This document shows, piece by piece, positions 38,271-49,276 of a stretch of 64,000 bases of DNA. The first letter of the stretch is position 1, and each line of letters starts with the position of its first letter. The notes beneath the pieces are model-generated. The model saw only the letters and a program-made list of their open reading frames with translations. It was not told the origin of the DNA and ran no database searches. Origin of the DNA: Cloeon dipterum (lineage: Eukaryota; Arthropoda; Insecta; Ephemeroptera; Baetidae); assembly GCF_949628265.1 (NCBI RefSeq), contig NC_088786.1, positions 26,123,681 through 26,187,680 of the forward strand. The letters are read 5' to 3'. Made by a program: the position numbers and the translations under genes.

Positions 38271-38539
38271 TTTGACGAGTCCGAATTGAGTTCTCTCAGA
38301 CCGAAAAACGAAAAAGCGGAGTCACATGAAAGTGCCCGACGGACAGGTCTTTGACAGCAACACCTGGTTCGCGGGCGCACCGACACCGACTGACGGAGAA
38401 ATCAGCGTCCAAGGAAAATACCAGCGAGTTAGTTGGGAGGCGCAGAGCAAGAGGCGCACTGAGCGGTGCGCACTTCTTTCTGGTGCGGAACGAAACGCGA
38501 TGCAAAATTGACAGCGCCTTATAGACCTTTTGAACTTAC

Positions 38540-38619
38540 ACCATATTGAGCTGAGTGACGTTTTCGAGGCAATCCTGTTTAGCGTATTGGCAAACAATGT
38601 ACTCCTTTAATTTGCTCAT
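38540..38619 (-). CDS. CFAP410: Alternative first coding exon of CFAP410
   Basis: From the ATG at 38619 to a strong GTAAGT donor at 38539 this exon has 80 bases, exactly the length of the proximal first exon (38191-38270), and it also ends in phase 2. It encodes MSKLKEYIVCQYAKQDCLEN and then VTQLNMV, 27 residues. The proximal exon encodes MAKLTEPMIIARAKSSDLNS and then IKKLNCW. The two align without gaps: both start M-x-K-L, both have A-K at 13-14, and both end in an LN-x pair that leads into the first leucine-rich repeat. Spliced to the exon at 36510-36575 it keeps the frame. An internal exon duplication with separate promoters is the best explanation; the alternative that it belongs to an unrelated gene is unlikely given length, phase and similarity. 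Confidence 0.75.
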
Positions 38620-39374
38620 ATCGGCAGTTTGTTTCGGAGAATCACTCAAAAGTGTGTGCCTGTTTCTCACGACAAGTCTGCCAGAACTAATATGGAATTT
38701 AAAAATTCTATCAACAAAAATGCCAAGCATTTCAACAATTTTATTATAAATAAAATTTGAATTGTTGTTCAAGAATTTGTCTTGGTGCCATAAAAACTGC
38801 TTTACCAAACACCTAAATTTTCATTGTCAAATTGATCGTTGCCCTTTTTTTTTGAAGCAGTGAAGTTTTAGTTTGTATGCGCAATTTTTACGACACCACG
38901 ACGAATTACGGAATTAAATATTTTACTAAAATATCCTGAATTAAAATATAGCAAATAAAAATTACTATGATATATTTTCTGCATTAACGTACAACAGTAA
39001 TTTTCACTTCATTTAATTTCTCCAATAACAGCTCAAAATACGTTTTTCGAATTTGTAACTCAAAAAATAATCTTAAATAATTATTACTTTTGTAAATATT
39101 TTCACATTAGTTGAACTTTGATTGTATTTGTGTACCTGTTAAAAACAATATTTGTTTTCTGTCTAAACCATGAGCGCCTTGAAGTATTGCTTAATTATTG
39201 CAAATGTCTATCAGCAAATCAGATAGGGACGTATGGGAAATTTTTTGAGCACTGGAAATTCCAGTTATAAATGGAATAATCCTTAAAAATTTACATAATC
39301 TTATCGATTTCGGCACGTTTAACATTACAAAATCTCGAGATAAAACTGCTCACTTTTGATTTTCAACTGGTGAA
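38620..39374. other. Intergenic region between CFAP410 and the carboxypeptidase gene (divergent)
   Basis: AT-rich sequence without recognisable coding content. It should contain the promoter of the distal CFAP410 first exon and that of the carboxypeptidase. A TATA-like box could not be fixed for either. Confidence 0.45.
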
Positions 39375-41037
39375 ATGAAGTTGATTGTATTAATTTTGGC
39401 GACTGCATTTGCAGTTTCTGCCTATAAATCATACCATGGGTAAGCAAAATTTGTTAAATTTAACAATCTTTCAATGAGAAAAAAATCCTGCCAGGTACCA
39501 AGTTCTTACCTCAAGAGTTGTCATGGCAGCTGATCTTGAGGGGCTGCACCATCTGGAAAGAGATTCCCGTTTCATTTTCTGGGCAAGGCCTGCAGTCGGC
39601 CGACCTTTGATGGTGATGACTTCTCCAGAGGCTGTTGAGAGCTTGTGGCAACAGCTGGATCTCATGGCTTTGGAACCATCTGTACACATTGAAAACGTTG
39701 GATTGTGAGCATTAATAATTTCATTTTATCACAATTTAATTTCAAATTTTTAGGATTGTAGAACGAGAGTTTCAACAACGACAGGAGTTTAAAAACTTCC
39801 CTTTAAATAGAGAGGTGTCTTTTGAGCGGTATATGACACTTCAGGAAGTATGAGCGTCATACGTTTTTAATTCTGCAAAAATAAGTTGATTCTTCTTCAA
39901 GATTATCGACTACACAGAGGAAGTGGTCCAGAATAACCCCTCAATTTCAAGCTTGATAGACTTGGGAACAACCTACGAGGGCAATCCATTGAGGGCAGTT
40001 AAAGTTAGCAACGGTCCAGGAAAAAGAGGAATCTTTCTTGATGCAGGAATTCACGCAAGAGAGCACATCACTCCTCCTGTGGCACTCAAACTGATTTATG
40101 AGCTTATTGAAAATTACGCTCAGAATCAAGCTTATGTTGACCTCTTTGACTGGTACATTTTGCCATCAGCAAATCCTGACGGTTACAACTACACCTTTAA
40201 TGAGGTTGGATCTTGTTAAAAACATATCAATTTTTACTAACTGAAACAACAGGACCGATTTTGGAGGAAAAATAGAAATCCCAATGAAGGCTTTGACTGT
40301 GTGGGAACTGATCCAAACAGGAACTTTAATATCAGCTGGGGAAGTAAGAATTTAAAACACTCTTTTGGCCTATTTTTTACAATCAAAACAAAACGAATAA
40401 GTTGACGGGGATGCTGACCCATGCAATGAAGGCTATCGAGGAATTGCAGCATTTTCAGAGGCTGAAAGCTCAGCGATTGGGACTGCTGTTAGAAACATTG
40501 AGGAAAATGGAGGACTGGCGCTCTACATGTCAACGCACTGCTTTGGAACAGTAAATTCATTTCAAAATATATTAGGGAAATTAATAACAATTTTTAGTTC
40601 TTGATATATCCATGGGGTTTTACATATGAGTTTCCCCAAACTTTTGATGAGTTGGTAAGTAATTCCAGAATTAATTTTAATAACTAAAAGAGCATATATA
40701 TTTAGACCAAAGCAGCGAATTTGACAGCTGCGGCCATTGAGGCTGTGTATGGCAGAAGATACATAATAGGCACTAGTGCCAATGTGTATTGTAAGAACAG
40801 GAAAATATTTCACAGGCAAGTTTTAAACCTTTCTGTATAAATTTAGTCCCCGCAGTTGGCGCCAGTATGGATTATGCATATGCGATTGGGAGTAACAATA
40901 CCTATTCCTACACATGGGAGCTGCCTGCAGGCGGAGAGTTTGGATTTGAGCCACCCCCAGAGGACATCCTGCCGATTGTTCAGGAAATTTGGGAAGGAGT
41001 TAAGGCTCTTGCAACCTACATCAGCACTAAAGCTTAA
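39375..41037 (+). CDS. Secreted zinc carboxypeptidase, M14A family (digestive type)
   Basis: Nine exons (39375-39439, 39495-39704, 39754-39847, 39902-40204, 40253-40343, 40402-40550, 40598-40654, 40706-40790, 40847-41037) give 414 residues, a normal length for a pre-pro carboxypeptidase. A signal peptide (MKLIVLILATAFAVSA) is followed by a propeptide to about residue 105. Zinc ligands are H174 and E177 (GIHAREH) and H300 (STHCFG). Substrate carboxylate is bound by N246-R247 (DPNRNF), and the general base is E376 (YTWELPAGG). The residue aligned with CPA Ile255 is a methionine (ASMDYAY), which suggests an A-type preference for hydrophobic C-terminal residues rather than basic ones; this is inference from the alignment. 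All catalytic residues are present. Its 3' end abuts RTCA. Confidence 0.95.
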
Positions 41038-41058
41038 TTTGCTGCCATTTTGAGGGAA

Positions 41059-41064
41059 AATAAA
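41059..41064 (+). terminator. Poly(A) signal of the carboxypeptidase gene
   Basis: AATAAA lies 22 bases past the stop codon. The stop of the opposing RTCA gene is at 41100-41102, so transcripts processed here would reach or overlap the RTCA 3' end. Confidence 0.7.
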
Positions 41065-41092
41065 GCGCATACTTGGATAATGATGGTTGAAT

Positions 41093-41098
41093 TTTATT
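41093..41098 (-). terminator. Poly(A) signal of RTCA
   Basis: AATAAA on the minus strand begins two bases after the TGA stop of RTCA. Only 62 bases separate the two opposing stop codons, and both poly(A) signals lie in that gap. Confidence 0.65.
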
Positions 41099-41099
41099 T

Positions 41100-42967
41100 T
41101 CATTGGGTGTCCGTAGCCAATACAGGTGGATCTCCAGTGCAGGTAATCCTGAAAAGCGTCTCAGATGTTTTTTCAACTTCAAATTTCGCCTAAAATTGGT
41201 AAAAAGAATATTAATTGAGTAAAAGAGAATAAGTAAATTGGAACATACAGATGAGAGCTGTTTGACTATCTCAATTGCAGTTTGTGTGTGCAAGGTAAGA
41301 GGACCACAAACCACAGTTGATGTTCCAGCAGCGAGGGACATAGGCAGTATAATCTGAAGCACAATTTTTTTTCTGTGCAAGCTCATAGATTACAAATTAC
41401 CTGATCCTGCGCATAGCTGTCAAGGCAAGATTGCCCAGGTAGGAACTTAATAAGCTCAGCCACGGCTTCCTCTCCCTGCTGAGCAGGTGACTTTGATCTA
41501 TGGCTAATGACACTTGAGCCAAATATGCAGCCAGTGGAAGTTTTACCCACAATTCTAAAATTGAGCTTGATTAGAAACAAAAGTTTGATAAGATGAATGA
41601 CTCACAGGAAGCTTGATCCAGGACAGTATGCGTTGAAACGCTCAACAGAGATGTTGGGCTTGCATCCAAATTCCTCCAATAATAAGCTCTCAGCTCCTTG
41701 TTTAAACTCATGTCCAACCTAAATTTAAAAAGTGGTTAAAATTTTGCTAATATTAAATCAAACTTTTTTAAGCATACCCTTATAGGACACGATCCACCAA
41801 CATTCACCGAGCCTTCAATTGAAATAATTTTTCCAGGTTGAGTTAAGGTAATAGGTTTTAAACAGGTTTGTATGTTTTCAACTTTAACATTGACCTCTCC
41901 TCCACCCTTGGGAAAAAAGCCCCTGGAATTTAAATCTTAAATTAAAAATAAATTTATAGATTTTGAATAAAACTTAGGCTTTTTTATAGAGTTGTAGAAG
42001 CATGCAAAACCAAATTTGCAAGCATTTTCAGAATACGTAGACTGATTGCAAATTTGGGTGAAGTCGCTTCTTTAGTTTTAATATTCGACCACTATAAAAA
42101 CTTTACAAAAACCTTTAGAGTTGCAAAGAGGAACAGTAGTCGTATAAATAAATGCATGCGCACTGATTCCATGAATAAAATTGATTTAAATTTTTATATT
42201 CTTACCTCTGTATCACTTGGGTTTCAAATTTGGCTCCAAAATGAGCGAAAACTTCGGAAGTAACCTGTTTATACAATAAATTGTTAAGCAGTCAATGGGA
42301 TACATGAAAATTTTACAATTTTTAAATAATCAATTGGTGGAGCCATATCTGCATCTGTCCCACCACGCAAATTAAAGTTGCAAGGTCCAGGAGCAAATAA
42401 AGCACATGGAACAGCAATTTGCATAAGAAGGGAAACACTCCTGAAATAATTCATGGAATTCAAATAAAAGCATGAACATTGAATACAAAATTAATCTGAT
42501 ATTAAGTACCCTGCCGTGCTGATTTTTGATGAGAATGTACCGCTCGTAATTTTTCCTGGACGGAAAATTATCTCAGTTGATCCGAGATGTGCGTTTTCTA
42601 GCTCCCCATTGCACATGTCACGCACAAGTAACAACCCTATATAATCGGGGCCAACGTTGTAAATATGTCATATAGCTTAAAATGAAACAAAACCTTTCAA
42701 GTGCTGCTCTGCAAGACCCGGCTTTTTCCGTCCAGCTCTAATGTTAGTAATTTTGACTGCTTTGCCCCTGATTGCACTCAACGCAACAGCAATGCGAAGC
42801 ACTTGTCCGCCCTGAACGCCAAAGAATATTATTGGGAGATAATTTAAATATAATTGATTACCAACCCCTTCTAAAAGGCTGCCATCAATAACAACCATGT
42901 CGCGATTTTCGTGCCTTCCTATTTCTCCGAAGTCTTTGCCGTCTGTGGCTGTTGTATTGAGCGCCAT
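41100..42967 (-). CDS. RTCA: RNA 3'-terminal phosphate cyclase
   Basis: Ten exons (42866-42967, 42694-42811, 42510-42636, 42317-42440, 42206-42264, 41778-41922, 41606-41718, 41401-41554, 41249-41353, 41100-41189) join in phase to 378 residues (human 366). Family blocks in order: [19 protein letters not shown] near the N-terminus, [62 protein letters not shown], and [13 protein letters not shown] near 331-343. The histidine at about 336 is the likely adenylylated residue by position. The enzyme converts RNA 3'-phosphates to 2',3'-cyclic phosphates using ATP. The N-terminus has about 20 extra residues compared with bacterial forms. The gene is divergent from PSMB4 and convergent with the carboxypeptidase. 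Confidence 0.97.
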
Positions 42968-43125
42968 TGTTTACTTTACACTAAAATTTAAAAATTGGCG
43001 CTCTTGGATCACAGAGGCGATGTCAGCCAATGAAGTATTTAGTTGCAGTCAGAAAACGCAAAGATTGACGCAAACAGCAGCACATTCGCTTCGAAAGGAT
43101 GACAAAGCGAGTAAATACAACAAAA
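42968..43125. promoter_or_regulatory. 158-base divergent promoter shared by RTCA and PSMB4
   Basis: Only 158 bases separate the two start codons on opposite strands, so both 5' UTRs and promoters must share or overlap this gap. No TATA box is visible. A TTGGCGC word (E2F-like) lies at about 42997-43003 and a CCAAT box at about 43027-43031. Confidence 0.7.
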
Positions 43126-44229
43126 ATGGCTCAGTTCGGCTCAGATGCATTTGCGGCTAAAAGTTTTTGGCATAATGGGCCAGCTCCAGGCGCTTTTTAC
43201 AACTTCCCTAACATGCGGAGTTCATCAGGTGAAGAGGAGATGCAGAGATCCCAGTAAGATTCCCTATTTTTACTAGAATTACGCTGTAATCGTTGAATTG
43301 AAAGACCCCCATCTCTCACCGGCATGAGATTTATCATTTTCTCAATTTCACATGAATATTATTTAAAAATTTAAACATACATACTTATTTTACAGGACGC
43401 CCATCACTACAGGCACGTCTGTTCTGGGCCTGAAATTTGAGAATGGCGTCATCATATGCGCCGATACCCTTGGCTCCTATGGCTCACTCGCCAGGTTCCG
43501 TGACTGCCAGCGAGTAATGAAAGTCAACAACAACATCGCCGTCGGAGTTGGTGGCGACTATGCTGACTTCCAGTATCTCAAGAGGGTCATTGATCAAAAG
43601 ATGTAATATTGATCCCTCTGAATTAACAAAATTATTAAATATTATGAAACCTTGACAGAATGGACGAACATATTGCCGATGATGGATTCGCCTTGAAGCC
43701 AAAGGCCCTGTATACATGGCTCACTAGAGTGATGTACAACAGAAGGAACAAGTTTGATCCCCTTTGGAACAACTATGTTGTTGGTGGGATGCAAGAAGGC
43801 GTTCCATTCCTAGGCGCTGTTGACCTCCGTGGAATGGCGTATCAGGACAGGCACATTGCAACCGGCTATGGCTCGTACATTGCACTGCCTCTGCTCAGAG
43901 ATGCAGCTGAGAAGAATCCCAACATGAGTCTGCAGCAGGCTAAGGAAATCATGGAAAAGTGCCTGGAAGTCCTGTACTACCGTGACGCACGCTCTTTCCC
44001 TAAAGTAAGATCCAATGAAACACGAATTTGGCTTTGAAGTTAAGCTTTAACACCTTTCCCTCAGTATCAAATGGCTATTGTGACTGCTGAAGGAGTGACT
44101 GTCTCTGATGTTCTGGAGGTTAAGTCCAACTGGGAAGTGGCCCACATGATCAGGTAAAATTATAAACATATTTTGTTTAGTGGAATTATATTCTGATTAC
44201 TTTTTTGTTTTCTTTTCAGTGGATTCTGA
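43126..44229 (+). CDS. PSMB4: 20S proteasome subunit beta type-4 (beta-7)
   Basis: Five exons (43126-43253, 43396-43602, 43659-44004, 44065-44153, 44220-44229) give 259 residues; the last exon encodes only the final residues SGF and the stop. The propeptide ends before [20 protein letters not shown], the start of the proteasome beta fold. [20 protein letters not shown] and [20 protein letters not shown] are characteristic of the beta-7 subunit. The subunit is processed but has no catalytic threonine activity; its C-terminal tail clamps the two beta rings during assembly. Poly(A) signals follow at about 44279-44288. It is the second proteasome gene in the window. Confidence 0.97.
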
Positions 44230-44341
44230 ACATTATAATTAAGGTAATATTCCCATCTTAATTTGATAAATTTGGTTAAATAAATAAAACAAGTTGTAAG
44301 TATTCTACTCTCTGATTTATTCATGCCAATGACTAAGCAAT

Positions 44342-45994
44342 TTATTTATTTTTCTTTCTGTGCGTGGCAATGGAAGGTGAAATACGCTTTGAAGTGTCCA
44401 CTTCATTTCCAGCATGAAAGTGCATATTTCTAAGCACGTTGAAAGCTAAAAACGTTAATGACGCTATTACAGCAATGTACTCGGCCCTGTTTTTAAATGG
44501 TGTTCCACATATTGTGTACCAAGATGCAAAGTTGGATGGTGGCTTATTGATGCAGTGGAAATCAAAGTAATCCTCATCATAATCCTCCAAGCATAGATAT
44601 TTTCGCTTCTGGAGAACCTAAATGCAAAATGAATATGTAGTGTTTTAACTCAAATTTATTATATTACTAAATTACCATTCCAAACGCAGTATTTACTGGC
44701 AATGTTTCTTTGCATGGACCAACGGGTTCATGGAGACCGCTTGCGACTTCATCTTCAGGGTTGAAGAAAATGGTCATTGCGAGAAACGAAGCGTAGTGAA
44801 AAATCAGATGAATGAGTAGTATCCAACTCTTTCCCAAGGAATGAACTGAATTATTAAATATATATAAAGTACTGTCCTATAATGCAATCAAGTAACTTAC
44901 CTTTTGGCTTAGCATCAGGGGGAGCTTTTCTGTCTCCAGACCAAGCAAAAGCTAAGAAAATGGAAAATAGAATGAAGTATGTCACTTCCGAGTGTATTCC
45001 GTAAATGTCATGCAGAGGGTGATAAAGCGGCAGAAACAGAAGAACACCTCCTGGCATTCCGAGTAAACTTGCAATGACTGTTGTACCAAGCTCGTACGAG
45101 AAGCTGAAAATTTGAATATGAAGCTAATCTGGCGAGAGAAAAGCAGATATTTCAGCGCATGCCTCTTTGACTTCCATTTATTTTCAATTCCATCATTGCA
45201 CCCTTTTATCCACCGTCGGAAACCGTGGAACCAGAAGGTAAACGAGGCGGCAAAACAGGAGTGGAAGTAGTACGAGTTCCAAGGCACCCAGTAATGCCTG
45301 TCATATATGTTGGGGTCTGTGTCGTGCCAAGTCCAGTGGATGAACTTAACAGACACAATGTCGTAGGGAATGTCGATGAGAACCACTGTCAACCCAACAG
45401 CGAAAGGCTCGGCCCACTTCGGAAGGCGCAACTTGGATACAGCGACAGAAGCTTGGTAGAGGAAGCTTGGATCTGCATTTATATTCATTTAAATTCCGCT
45501 CTTTCGGAAGCTTGTTTTAAAGCCAATACATAGACACGAGATATGGAGTGGAAGTCTCCGGCCTAACAGCATCACAGGCGTTTGAGAGTGCCAAAAGTTG
45601 TCAATGTCCGGCATCCAATATGCTGCCATCTCCACGACTAATCCGTGCAGCATTATGCCCAGCCACAAATATGGCATTCTGCCTCCAGAACGAACAGCTT
45701 ACAATTACATTTCATAGATTAGTTGAATTAAAAATCGAAAAATGATAGATATACCATGAATGAAAGTGCATATTCCTCCAAGTAGAAAAGAAACCTGGGA
45801 AATCAGATAAGTTGGCTGAACGTCCCAATGTGGCCTGGGATCCTCAACGTGGATAAACCAATCTAGGAACTGAGGATGAGAAAATTATAATTCAGTCAGT
45901 TTTGATACATATATTATCATAACGAAATAAATACCCCATCAAATGTAAATTCAGTGAATTCTTTTCCAATAAGTGATAAAGCCGTTCTACCCAT
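44342..45994 (-). CDS. Uncharacterised multipass membrane protein
   Basis: Seven exons (45935-45994, 45755-45869, 45530-45682, about 45163-45472, 44901-45103, 44676-44845, 44342-44617) give about 428 residues. I do not recognise a named family. About nine hydrophobic segments are visible, for example LISQVSFLLGGICTFIHG, WLGIMLHGLVVEMAAYW, FAVGLTVVLIDIPYDIVSV, FLPLYHPLHDIYG flanked by helices, and IAVIASLTFLAFNVL. Many His/Trp residues lie in the loops (FIHWTWHDTDPNIYDRHYW). The tail is basic (HRKKNK). The fourth exon lacks a good GT donor: either a GC donor at 45162 (AAGAG then GCATGC) or a weak GTCAAAG at 45171 keeps the frame. Exons 1 and 2 are duplicated at 54.1-54.4 kb. Conserved exon phasing indicates a real gene. 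Confidence 0.8.
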
Positions 45995-46371
45995 GGTGCC
46001 GGCTGCTGCTATTTTGGGACTAACAGGTGTCTCTGATTTCTGCTCGTCCGCCTATCAAGACCAAAGTCCCCACTGTTTCAATGCCAACATAACGTCAAAA
46101 ACGACACAGAATCAATGATAAGCAAAGGATTGATTGAACTGAAACCACGTGTGTACTATCTTTTTATCTTTATTCAACAAAAACTTCAGAAAATCACAAT
46201 CTCTTGTCAAAACCTACACAACTACATTAAACTGAAATTAAAAAAAATTGAGCTTCCGTAGCATGATCTATTTGCTCCTGACAGCAGGGTGTCTTAAACG
46301 CATGCAGCCTGCTGAAAGCATTATAGGTGAAAAAGCCGTGCTTCTAAGATAATAATGTGTCTGAATAAGAG
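45691..46371. repeat. Direct repeat copy A (membrane-gene exons 1-2 plus NFXL1 3' end)
   Basis: This segment is highly similar, in the same orientation, to 54059-54737. It begins CGAACAGCTT in the intron after exon 2 of the membrane-protein gene and runs through exons 2 and 1. It continues past the start codon through sequence equivalent to the NFXL1 3' UTR, including the words CTCCTGACAGCAGGGTG and GCCGTGCTTCTAAGAT. Similarity stops around 46371. Immediately after, GGGCGTAGGTTTAGAGATC (46377-46395) matches the region just upstream of the NFXL1 gene at about 58848-58866. Confidence 0.9.
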
Positions 46372-47552
46372 CTCTGGGCGTAGGTTTAGAGATCTGTGAG
46401 CACTCGTCATTGGTGTAAAATCTACCCCCCGTGAAGTAATTTTATAATTGATGTGATAAAAGCGTAGTTCATATTGTAAATGAATTTTGGATTATAGGAG
46501 ACTATATGATTTTCATATGGAATAAGTCCTTGGAAGCAGCCCAATCACGCAACGACTCAAAAATAACTAAAGCAATTAAGAAGAAAAATTGAATGTAATT
46601 TTTGAAACGAAAAGGTTTTAATGAGTTTTATGAAATCACCCCTTTTTTCAAATTAAACAGCTTACTGTTACAGACTAGAATGTCAATCTACTTGAGAAGC
46701 TAGAGAAATAAAAAAAATGCATTGCCATCTTATATTTAGTTTATAAGTATAGGCATGCTGCGATATTTGTGTGTTCAACAGGTTGCCTACGTCTCAGTCA
46801 GTATGGATAAATTAGTCCGATATTCCCAATTTATTTAAAGCACTTGTCTTATTTTAACTTATAGGTAAAAACAACCATATCAAAATAGCCACAATGTTTC
46901 AGCTTTCTCCAAGGAATTTAGCAGCACCAAAAAAAACTGATTTTGGTCTGCGTGTCAACTGCTTATTGAGTCTCTCTGGAAGAGTTTGTTGGTTATCACA
47001 TGGAGTTACTCGATCTTTTTCTCACATTAAAGGAGGATTATTGTCCATCCCCTACGTTAGAAACCTTTTGGATGTTTGTTATTTATGCTATGTTTAACCC
47101 GAAAAAAAAAACTAAAATGGTCAACGTCCAATGCAGTTTCGAGCTGATGATGTGTTTAATTAATTGATAAAGAGTTAAATTGTTTGATAATTATCATAAT
47201 TAAAATGGTGACGACACTATAACTGCATGATCTAAAAGCGCAAACAATCTTAAATTCTTAGTGGGCTGCACCAGATATTCACTTTATCTAAAAATGTGCT
47301 GAGATTCTTTCTGTATATTTATTTAAATAAAATAAAGACTATTCAGTACTAATATTACAGGAATGTATATATGCATTTTATTGTTTGTATTTAAGATTTT
47401 ATTAATATTTACAGAATTTGAGCAAACGTGGCATGAATATATATACATGCTAAACTGTAATACAAAAAAGAATAAATAGGTAATAATGACTAAAACAAGT
47501 AACTACTAATTTTTATTAGCAACTAAAATCTATTCGAATTCTTACTTAGATT
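46372..47552. other. Non-coding region between the membrane-protein gene and the orphan secreted gene
   Basis: AT-rich, with no supported coding sequence. Its first 25 bases resemble the NFXL1 upstream flank. The rest shows no recognisable element. Confidence 0.45.
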
Positions 47553-49276
47553 CTACGCATCTGTATGATATTCTGGCAGCAAGTGGCTGCCATGTGACGT
47601 CCGATCCACAAGCTTCTGCTCCTCATATTCATCATAATGATGTTTTGCAAAGTTATCAACCAAGCGTAGAATTTCTACCGCCTTTGTTGGACCCCACTTC
47701 TTGTACACCTAATTTAAACACATTATTTATATCTTCATAAAAACGACCTGTTAGTATAGCTCACCGGCTGGAGCAGATTTTCAACTCCGTTTTTCAGGAT
47801 GCTGTAAACATTGGCAGCGTTTTTTATCAATTGTAATCGCTGCTCGTCAGGGAATAGACGAAACTCCGTAAAAAATGTTACATCAGCTTGGCTTATATCT
47901 TTCTGCCTCCAGCCTTCGCACATTTCGTCCAACTTTCTTGAAAATGCCGGAAGTGAATGATATTTAAATATATACTCGGTTTTCCGAACTGCCGCAACCT
48001 CTTCAGTTATATTTACGAAAAATCTTTTCACTTGATCTTTATCTACCTGTAAATAAAAGAAAATTTAATTTCCAAGTTTAAATTAGAACCAAAATTTTCT
48101 GAACCAGAGCATATGCCTTGTAGTTTTAATTTATAAGTGAACGACACATTGAGAACAGACTTAAAATAAAATCTAAAGAAGAAGCATGCAACAGAACGAT
48201 TCTCCACCGCTGACTGAGTATTTAGAAAAATTGAGTGAAAGAAACTTTTTGATTTCTGCTATAATAAAATTTTAATTTACCTGTGCTTCATTGAGAAGCT
48301 CAAAGATTTCTAGGTTTATTGTATCTTCAAATTTAATAATTTCATTTCTTCTGTAAATTTGTATGTCTTGAAGGGTTCTGCTTGTAAGGAATGGGTACGT
48401 TTCGCACAATCCACGAGCCTGAGAACAGAAAACGTAAAAACAAGACTGTTAAAAACATTATATAGTATTTAAAAAGGTTTGAACATCATTGACCATGGCT
48501 TCGTTTACATGCAAAGTTAATACAAAAACATTTTTGAATAAAATAAATTGCTCAAATGATTGAACTGCAATATTTGCTGTTATATTCCCACATAAAGTAG
48601 TTTTTTCCATGAAAATTAATTCAATATTAATATCTCCTCAATAATCTAATGTGGAAAATAAATAGACACATATACAGTTTTATGGGATGTTAAACATACT
48701 TGCAAAACGGAATAGATCATGCCTAGAGTTTTTAAAATTGGCCGCTGCAAAATTTCAAAATTACGATCACCTGGCAAACAGAGCGCGGCTTATTGGTCGT
48801 GATGCGTCATTAGAATTTAATACGTGTTCGCAAAACCGTGCAAAATCCCGAGCAGCCACCCCACGCGATGCCGCCCCGCGCTCTGCAAAATCGTGCGTAG
48901 GATTCCTTCAACCATGTCGTTACGAAAAAATTGCGAAAACCGAAAAAAGGCACCGCCGCCCTCCAGCCGCCCCCGACCCGCAGTTTTTAAGTGTTTCGTG
49001 ATTGTATAAAAGTATAAGTTAATTCTATCGACCACGGCATGTTTTATCGGTTTTTCGCTAGCGTTTTCACCTGCAGTATATTATTACCTGACCTATGCAT
49101 TATACAAATTATGTGTATATTTGACGTAGATGAAAATAAACAAGTACAATAATGATTCCAAAAAGAAATTTAGAAAGATTGAAAGAGAAAATTTGTCTTA
49201 CCTCGCCGGTTTCACTTTTCACGAGCAGAACCATGATCATGGTCAGAAGAAGCGCAAAATAAGTCTTGAATTCCAT
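47553..49276 (-). CDS. Orphan secreted protein of 216 residues
   Basis: Four exons (49202-49276, 48281-48418, 47765-48046, 47553-47708) all join in phase 0. The first exon is a textbook signal peptide (MEFKTYFALLLTMIMVLLVK then SETGE). The mature chain is mainly charged and helix-like, with only two cysteines (C30 and C114), one N-glycosylation sequon (N83-I-T), and blocks such as RRNEIIKFEDTINLEIFELL and LRLVDNFAKHHYDEYEEQKL. I recognise no family. Consistent phase-0 exons, good splice sites and a signal peptide argue that it is real. It lies inside the 7.7 kb segment bracketed by the direct repeats, so it may have arrived with that segment. Confidence 0.7.
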
